Assembly: GCA_910588165.1 (NCBI GenBank)
Contig: CAJUOR010000001.1
Span: 17,471 to 81,470, forward strand
Length of the DNA stretch: 64,000 nt
Direction of reading: 5' to 3'
From: an uncultured Thomasclavelia sp.
Lineage (GTDB): Bacteria; Bacillota_I; Bacilli_A; Erysipelotrichales; Coprobacillaceae
Below are positions 58,940 through 64,000 of this stretch, in pieces; within the stretch, counting starts at the first letter, position 1; every line of letters begins with the position of its first letter. Made by a program: the position numbers and the translations under genes. The notes under the pieces were generated by a model, which was not told the origin of the DNA, did not search any database, and saw only the letters and a program-made list of their open reading frames with translations.

Positions 58940-60397
58940 TCATAGTTCACATACTTGTGTCGCAATTTCATGACAAAAAGCTCTATCATGTTCCACGAAA
59001 ACACAAGTCATCTCTGTTTTTTGTAGAAGGGCTTCGATTTGCATCCGACTATCTAAATCAATATAGTTCATCGGCTCGTCAAATAAATATAAATGACAAG
59101 ATTTGGAAAGCGTCGAAGCTAAGACGACCTTCTTTTTTTGTCCTTGACTTAAATTCTCTAACCTTTTCTCAAACAACTGTTTATGAAAACCTAATTTGTG
59201 TAAAATCGCTCGACATAAAACACCATCAACTTCTTGACTATCCAAATAGCTTTGAAATGTTCCGGATAAATTTGAAGTATCCTGAAAAGCATAGGCAATT
59301 TTCAAATCATGTTGCGAAGTAATTTTACCTGCCTGTACTTGAAGCTCTCCACTCATCAATTTTAAAATCGTCGATTTCCCGCTCCCGTTTCTTCCTTTTA
59401 GACACAATTTAGTTCCTTTTTCCACAACTAAGCTAAAATCCTCTAAAATCTTTTTGTTGCCGTAACTAAATGAAACATGATCTAAACTTATCACTTTTCG
59501 ACTTGCCACAGGTAAAGGGTGAAGCTTTAAATCTTCGATTTCCTCGAAATCTTGTAGCAAAGATCGCTTTTCTTCAATATAATTCTCATAACGCTTCTCG
59601 ATATTTTTTGAACGCTGCATCATCTTAGCGGCTTTATGTCCCACAAAGCCCTTATCATAAGCACCGATTTTAGATTTTTCAACTTGACAGGACCAATTAG
59701 AAGTTCTGGCACTGGCTTTTTTTAAACGCTTAATATCTTTTTTTAAATGAATGTTTCGCATCTGTTCATCATGCTCCAAGCGTTTTCTATTCTCCATATA
59801 CATACTCATATTGCCTTGGACTAGGGCAATTGATTTTTTGTTGATGGAAAGAACGTGGTCGATACATTCATCTAAGAAATTACGATCATGGCTCACTAAA
59901 ATAAAGCCTTGCTTACTTTTGAGATAACGGCTAACCAATCTTCGTCCCTCTTCATCAAGGTGGTTTGTCGGCTCGTCAATTAAAACAAAATCATCATCGT
60001 TAATAAACAAGCACGCTAAAAGCACCTTCGTTCTTTCACCCGGGCTTAATGTCGCAAAGGGCTGAAAGAGCACCTTTGCATCTACTTCTAATAAATTTAA
60101 CTCTTTATAGATATGCCAATCCAATTCTCCTAACATTTCTTCAATAATCTCACTTGTATCCTTTTGCATATCCGTAACCGGATAAGGAAAATAGCGCATC
60201 GTAACGTCTTTTTGAATCGTTCCATTGGCATCTAACTCACCTAAAATCAATTTTAATAGCGTTGTTTTACCTCTGCCATTCCTACCGACTAACCCTAAAC
60301 GCCAGCGGCTATCTAAATTTAAGGTAACGTCTTCAAAAATCGTATCAGCGTGTCCTTCATAATGAAAACTTAAATGTGAAATGTGTATATAACCCAT
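58940..60397 (-). CDS. ABC-F ribosomal protection ATPase (Lsa/Vga-like)
   Basis: A 485-residue ABC-F protein with two ATP-binding cassettes and no membrane helices. Walker A motifs are GLVGRNGRGKTTLLKL and CLKGRNGSGKSTILKL; signatures LSPGERTKVLLA and LSQGQKKKVVLAS; Walker B with IDEPTNHLDEE and FDEPMNYIDLD. The linker between cassettes (about 215-285) is Lys/Arg-rich and helical. It resembles Lsa/Vga-type antibiotic resistance proteins that free ribosomes from lincosamides, streptogramin A or pleuromutilins. It is preceded by a leader peptide and attenuator, as in known inducible ABC-F genes. GGAGG at nine bases from ATG. Confidence 0.88.
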   Translation of the reverse strand: MGYIHISHLSFHYEGHADTIFEDVTLNLDSRWRLGLVGRNGRGKTTLLKLILGELDANGTIQKDVTMRYFPYPVTDMQKDTSEIIEEMLGELDWHIYKELNLLEVDAKVLFQPFATLSPGERTKVLLACLFINDDDFVLIDEPTNHLDEEGRRLVSRYLKSKQGFILVSHDRNFLDECIDHVLSINKKSIALVQGNMSMYMENRKRLEHDEQMRNIHLKKDIKRLKKASARTSNWSCQVEKSKIGAYDKGFVGHKAAKMMQRSKNIEKRYENYIEEKRSLLQDFEEIEDLKLHPLPVASRKVISLDHVSFSYGNKKILEDFSLVVEKGTKLCLKGRNGSGKSTILKLMSGELQVQAGKITSQHDLKIAYAFQDTSNLSGTFQSYLDSQEVDGVLCRAILHKLGFHKQLFEKRLENLSQGQKKKVVLASTLSKSCHLYLFDEPMNYIDLDSRMQIEALLQKTEMTCVFVEHDRAFCHEIATQVCEL

Positions 60398-60414
60398 AAT
60401 ATCAAACCTCCAAT

Positions 60415-60455
60415 CAAAAAAATGACCACAAGAATAACATTATCCCTACGGTCAT
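60415..60455 (-). terminator. Leader attenuator of the ABC-F gene
   Basis: ATGACC/GGTCAT with a long loop containing ATTCTTG and seven T, just before the ABC-F start. The loop ATTCTTG (60429..60435) can also pair with CAAGAAT at 60497..60503, which would break the terminator. Confidence 0.75.
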
Positions 60456-60553
60456 GAAAAGTTTAATCATGGAAAAGTTAAGCGATGGATAAAATCATTC
60501 TTGCCTAAAAAGTGCATAATCATCCCATGATTTGTGTTTGGAATGATTAAAAT

Positions 60554-60577
60554 TTAGAAACAAGAATTATTATACAT
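60554..60577 (-). CDS. Seven-residue leader peptide of the ABC-F gene
   Basis: ATG at 60577 with AAAGGAG eight bases upstream, codes MYNNSCF then TAA. The codons 3-6 include ATTCTTG (60561..60567), which can pair with CAAGAAT (60497..60503). When ribosomes stall on this peptide under antibiotic stress the CAAGAAT is freed to pair with the terminator loop, letting transcription continue. The mechanism is inferred from known vmlR/msr-type attenuators. Confidence 0.7.
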   Translation of the reverse strand: MYNNSCF

Positions 60578-60605
60578 CTTCTCAACTCCTTTCAAATATG
60601 TTTTT

Positions 60606-60634
60606 ATTATACCATCTTTATCACAAAACACAAA
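60606..60634 (-). promoter_or_regulatory. Promoter of the ABC-F leader transcript
   Basis: On the minus strand TTTGTG (60629..60634), 17-bp spacer, TATAAT (60606..60611). Confidence 0.6.
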
Positions 60635-60649
60635 CTGTTTTTCCACTTA

Positions 60650-60680
60650 GCAAAAAAGAACATCGTTAGTAGATGTTCTT
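60650..60680 (-). terminator. Terminator overlapping the ABC exporter stop codon
   Basis: AAGAACATC/GATGTTCTT with the stop codon in the loop and a T tract. Confidence 0.75.
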
Positions 60681-62407
60681 ATTGATAGACAAGTCGCTAT
60701 CTCTAAATTGTAAGCTATATAAATGAGCATAAACGCCATTCTTTTCAATTAAAGCTTCGTGATTACCTTGTTCAATAATTTTACCTTCTGAAATAACGGC
60801 GATTTCATCGGCATTTTTTATGGTAGATAAACGGTGCGCAACGACTAAGGTTGTACGTCCTTTACATAACTCATCAAGGGCTTGTTGGATAAGAATTTCG
60901 GTTGTGTTATCCAAGGCACTTGTCGCTTCATCTAAAATTAAGATTGGCGGATTTTTCAAGAACACACGGGCAATACTCAAACGCTGTTTTTGACCACCTG
61001 ATAAACGCACACCTCTTTCACCGATGACTGTATCATAACCTTCCGGCATAGATAAAATATAATCATGGATATTAGCTCGCTTAGCAGCTTCAATAACTTC
61101 CTCATCGGTCGCATCTAAACGTCCGTATAAAATATTGTCCTTAATACTTGCATTGAATAAATAGATATCCTGTTGCACAATCCCAATATTTTTTCTTAAA
61201 GATTCATTTGTAATATCGTGAATTTCATGACCGTCAATTTTAATTGTACCTGAAGTAATATCATAGAAATGAGGAATCAGATGACAAATCGTCGTCTTGC
61301 CGCCACCGCTTGGACCAACTAAAGCGAAAGTCTTACCTTTTTCAATGTCTAAGCTGATGTTGTTTAAGACATGACGGTCTTTTTCATAACCGTAAGTAAC
61401 ATTATTAAATTCAATATGACCTTCAACTCGACCGACATCTTGGGCATTCGGCTGATCCATTTCCGGTTCTTGATCAATGATTTCGATAAAACGTTCAAAC
61501 CCGGTTACACCATTCTGATACATTTCCATAAAGTTAATTAAAGTCGTGATTGGTGTAATAAACATACCAATGGATACAATGAAAGCTGAGTAATCGGCAA
61601 AATTGATTTGCCCCTCATACAAGAACAATCCTCCGGCAACTAGAACAATAACATTAAACACATCAGTTACGAAAGCCGTTGACGAATGAAATTGTCCCAT
61701 CGCTTTATAAGCATCTTTTCTGGCATTAATAAATTGGCGATTCCCTTCTTCAAATTTATCGGCTTCCTTCTTAGCGTTCGTGAAAGCCTTAGTTACACGT
61801 ATACCGGAAATACTACTTTCCAAAGCTGCGTTAATTTGGGCAATAGACTGACGGCTTCTTGTGAAGGCATCTCGCATTTTGCCACGCATAACTAATGAAA
61901 CAATCACCAAAATAGGCACACAGGCAAAATAATCAGAGTTAACCATAAATTAATCATCGCTAAATAAACAAAAGAAGTTACAATTGAAATAACTGAAATA
62001 ATAATATTTTCCGGTCCATGATGGGCTAATTCACTGATATCCATCAAATCATTTGTCAAGCGGGACATAATTTTCCCGGTTTCATGGTTATCATAAAAAC
62101 TGTAAGGCAATTTTTCTAAGTGATTAAACATATCACTTCGCATTTGAGCTTGCATCTTAACGCCCATCATATGCCCTTGATATTGGATAAAATACCTTAA
62201 CAACATTCGTACAAAGTATAGTAATAAAACAGTCAAACCGGCAAAAATAATCATTTGGTAATTTTTATTTGGAATGTATTCATTCAACATACTTCTAGTT
62301 ACAATAGGATAAACAATTCCAATAACCGAAACAATGAATGAAGCCCCCATATCTAACCAAAAAAGCTTTTTATGGGGTTTATAATACTCAATAAATCTTT
62401 TAAACAT
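60666..62407 (-). pseudogene. ABC exporter (BmrA/LmrA type) broken by a frameshift
   Basis: Two overlapping frames together form one exporter of about 580 residues. The N-terminal half (62407 to about 61920) has membrane helices and the ABC_membrane start MFKRFIEYYKPHKKLFW; its last in-frame residues are LTLIILPVCLFW then stop. The C-terminal half (to 60666) has the rest of the membrane domain, Walker A GPSGGGKTT, signature LSGGQKQRLSIARV and Walker B ILILDEATSALD. A TG dinucleotide repeat (three copies, at 61917..61922) at the break would restore LPVPILVIVSL with two copies, so a 2-bp insertion is the likely lesion. Its MarR neighbour overlaps the start. It may also be a phase switch or sequencing artefact. 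Confidence 0.8.
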
Positions 62408-62846
62408 CTTTTTCTCTCCCTTTCTCACACAAACGGCATGATTTAAAATCAGCCCAATCTAGCAACAATACACCTAACAGTGCTTCCAGCTCATCTTTTT
62501 GTTGAGCGGATAAACGTTGAAATAACCCTTCAGCCATCTCCATCTGATGATTTTCAAAACGGTCAGCTTGATTTTTTCCCTCATCAGTTAAAGTAACTTC
62601 ATAGTTACGTCGATCATTTTCACAGCGTTTTTTTTGAATATAACCTGCTTGTTCAACTTTGCCAAGCACTTCACTTAAGCTACCTGATTGAATATGCATA
62701 GCTTTCATCAAATCCTTTTGCGTCATCGCTCCCTGATTTTTTAAAAGCACTAAAATCCTATTTTGCGACTGATTTAAACATCGGCGATGATACAGCACAT
62801 GACCGCATTGCCTTAATTGTTTCATCAAGGTTAAGTCTTGTTCCAT
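62400..62846 (-). CDS. MarR-family transcriptional regulator
   Basis: A 148-residue winged-helix dimer. DNA-binding helix QKDLMKAMHIQSGSLSEVLG, wing CENDRRNYEVTLTDEGKN. Cys residues at the C-terminus (SCRLCEKGRE). The ATG at 62846 follows AAGGAGGG; the stop codon overlaps the ABC exporter start by eight bases, so it is the repressor of that exporter by context. A near-consensus promoter and 10-bp palindrome (62900..62913) precede it. Confidence 0.88.
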   Translation of the reverse strand: MEQDLTLMKQLRQCGHVLYHRRCLNQSQNRILVLLKNQGAMTQKDLMKAMHIQSGSLSEVLGKVEQAGYIQKKRCENDRRNYEVTLTDEGKNQADRFENHQMEMAEGLFQRLSAQQKDELEALLGVLLLDWADFKSCRLCEKGREKDV

Positions 62847-62877
62847 CGCAAGCCCTCCTTTTGATTTGTCCGTACTT

Positions 62878-62913
62878 ATTTTAGCACTATTCCGTAAATT
62901 GTCAAGGTACCTT
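62878..62913 (-). promoter_or_regulatory. marR promoter with palindromic operator
   Basis: On the minus strand TTGACA (62900..62905), 16-bp spacer, TAAAAT (62878..62883). The perfect palindrome AAGGTACCTT (62904..62913) overlaps the -35 box, a fitting place for MarR autorepression. Confidence 0.65.
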
Positions 62914-62992
62914 ACTATTTTTTTGTTAACTGAATTGACCACCTTTACACCCACAATAAATTGTGAAAGTAATCTATGAGCGTAATTTAGAA

Positions 62993-63026
62993 CAAAAAAA
63001 GAAAGTGCCTAAAACAAGCACCTTCT
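62993..63026 (-). terminator. Terminator at the end of the decayed MATE/kinase unit
   Basis: AGAAGGTGC/GCACTTTCT (with one G-U pair) with seven T on the minus strand. The 175 bases from here to 63203 show no open frame of interest. Confidence 0.65.
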
Positions 63027-63202
63027 ATCATATTATTTGGGAGAAAATATGATTTTTTTGATTGCATCTATATCATAACCTAACTAGATGAATTGAATAT
63101 GAATTTTCTTTAATATTTCTAAATTTTATTGATTTTATAAATAAAAATTACATTTTAACTTTAATGTGCAGAAAGCTGATGCCATCAAAAAATTTAAGCA
63201 AT

Positions 63203-63315
63203 TTATTTTAATACTTCTTTATCGTAATAAGGTATGTTGAGTGCTTTTGCAATCCTTGTACTATCTCCTGTTCTCCGTTTCTAGACGCTTTGCTAATAAT
63301 GATAATTTTATTCAT
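63203..63315 (-). pseudogene. Remnant of a cytidylate-kinase-like protein
   Basis: The ATG at 63315 begins MNKIIIISKAS, the expected P-loop opening, and then the frame shifts; in another frame the sequence continues STRIAKALNIPYYDKEVLK then a stop. This is the start of the cytidylate kinase-like family that often follows MATE genes in Firmicutes. Its start overlaps the MATE remnant by eight bases, showing an ancestral coupled pair. Everything after about residue 35 is lost. Confidence 0.7.
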
Positions 63316-63730
63316 GGATATATTCTTTCTCTACTGGTAACTTTTTTGTATATCGAAGCATAGTAACAACTGCAAAAATCGCAACTATCACTTCTGTAAA
63401 AGACATTGTAAGCCAGATATTGTTGCTATTTGTTAATGGCAGTATGAAAATCAAAACACTACTTATCACTAATCCTTTGGATACTGAAATAATAAATGAC
63501 ACTTTTGGCTTTAATAATGCCTAAAAATAATAAGTAGAAAAAATAGAGCCTGCAAACCTTATGATACTCCTCTGTAGATTGGTGTCAAGTATGTTTCCAA
63601 GGAATGTAAGGCTATTTCTCTTTCTAAAGATAAGAAGTATTATCAGTATACCTGCATTGGTGAAAATATTTAGCATCAGAAGATAAAACCAAGAACTCCA
63701 AGACATAATGGAAAAGTAAAAAGAAGTCAT
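63308..63730 (-). pseudogene. MATE exporter remnant with internal stop
   Basis: One frame with an internal TAG at 63521..63523. Before it: IILLIFRKRNSLTFLGNILD then RFAGSIFSTYYF; after it: ALLKPKVSFIISVSKGLVIS, then FILPLTNSNNIWLTMSF and a Lys-rich end. These match the C-terminal third of MATE transporters. The N-terminal two-thirds are missing, likely removed at the junction with the transposase remnant. Confidence 0.7.
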
Positions 63731-63751
63731 GGGAATGATAATAAAAGATTC

Positions 63752-63976
63752 TCAAATTATCTGATATTCTATTCATTAGAAAATCTTAGAAAACAGGCAA
63801 AAGCTTATTTAAAAAGATCAAATAATATACCTATGCAAGTATTAAAGTATCTAACACCAATTGAAAAACGTAAACAATTAACGGAAACTAAATCTAATTT
63901 TTGTTTTCTATCATTTACAAATGTATACTTCTCGTACTATACTATTATAAAACCTGACTTTGGTATCCAGCATTAA
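63752..63976 (+). pseudogene. C-terminal remnant of an integrase-core transposase
   Basis: An open frame with no start codon, containing LENLRKQAKAYLKRSNNIPM followed by QVLKYLTPIEKRKQLTE and a stop at 63974. The N-N-x-P-M ... L-x-x-L/K-S/T-P pattern is typical of the C-terminal end of IS3-like DDE integrase-core transposases. Only the tail remains. This suggests an old insertion that damaged the neighbouring MATE gene. Family call is tentative. Confidence 0.45.
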
Positions 63977-64000
63977 AATATAGTGATAGTTAAAAAAGCA

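Noticed and set aside
61904..62428. Two separate half-transporter genes
   Set aside because: The second frame's ATG (61946) has no ribosome site and sits inside a membrane helix; together the frames form one BmrA-type exporter, so a frameshift is the better reading.
1..64000. tRNA, rRNA, CRISPR array, complete insertion sequence or prophage
   Set aside because: None seen by eye on either strand; only the transposase tail at the right edge.

Overview
The window is a compact, low-GC, Gram-positive chromosome segment. Gene content fits a fermentative Firmicute, most plausibly an Erysipelotrichia-like lineage: pyruvate formate-lyase, TrkAH, an RNase J, Spx, a ComK-like protein, ABC-F and MATE exporters, TldDE, a two-subunit Fe-S fumarase and a Mn-type pyrophosphatase. 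The taxonomic placement is inference. I see no rRNA, tRNA, CRISPR array or intact insertion sequence.

Layout. 1-8.8 kb: a truncated GntR regulator divergent from a purine permease, a four-gene MacAB-like ABC operon with two adaptor proteins, a ROK kinase and a membrane protein. 9-16 kb: DegV, RNase J with an overlapping metallophosphoesterase-like gene, a flavin reductase and trkA-trkH. 16-20 kb: the pyruvate formate-lyase locus, in which the enzyme is split into a core (17892..19958), a short paralogue of the tail (17671..17877) and a separate glycyl-radical tail (17410..17652), followed by an orphan PTS EIIB and pflA. 20-35 kb: housekeeping genes (FtsW/RodA, pseudouridine synthase, NAD kinase, Spx, TrpS, RidA, TrmL, RdgB) mixed with small membrane proteins, a P-type Ca2+ ATPase and a comK-like/amidase-like gene pair. 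35-46 kb: two tandem ChbG deacetylases, AsnA, TldD/TldE, a second P-type ATPase behind a yybP-ykoY (Mn2+) riboswitch, a VanY carboxypeptidase with a small paralogue, and fumarase. 47-58.9 kb: HAD phosphatases, RpiR and LysR regulators, two MATE exporters (one behind an attenuator), a CBS pyrophosphatase and a YheO-like regulator. 58.9-64 kb: an Lsa-like ABC-F gene with a seven-codon leader peptide and attenuator, a MarR gene followed by a frameshifted ABC exporter, and a decayed stretch with MATE, cytidylate-kinase-like and transposase remnants.

The most notable biology is the three-piece pyruvate formate-lyase. The large subunit keeps the catalytic Cys-Cys pair but ends before the glycyl-radical domain, which is encoded separately. 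Between them lies a 68-residue protein that resembles the N-terminal arm of the tail but lacks the radical loop. A second theme is proteins that keep a known fold but lose catalytic residues (metallophosphoesterase, N-acetylmuramoyl amidase, PTS EIIB, thioredoxin). A third is RNA-level control: the Mn2+ riboswitch, two leader-peptide attenuators, and intrinsic terminators that often overlap stop codons.
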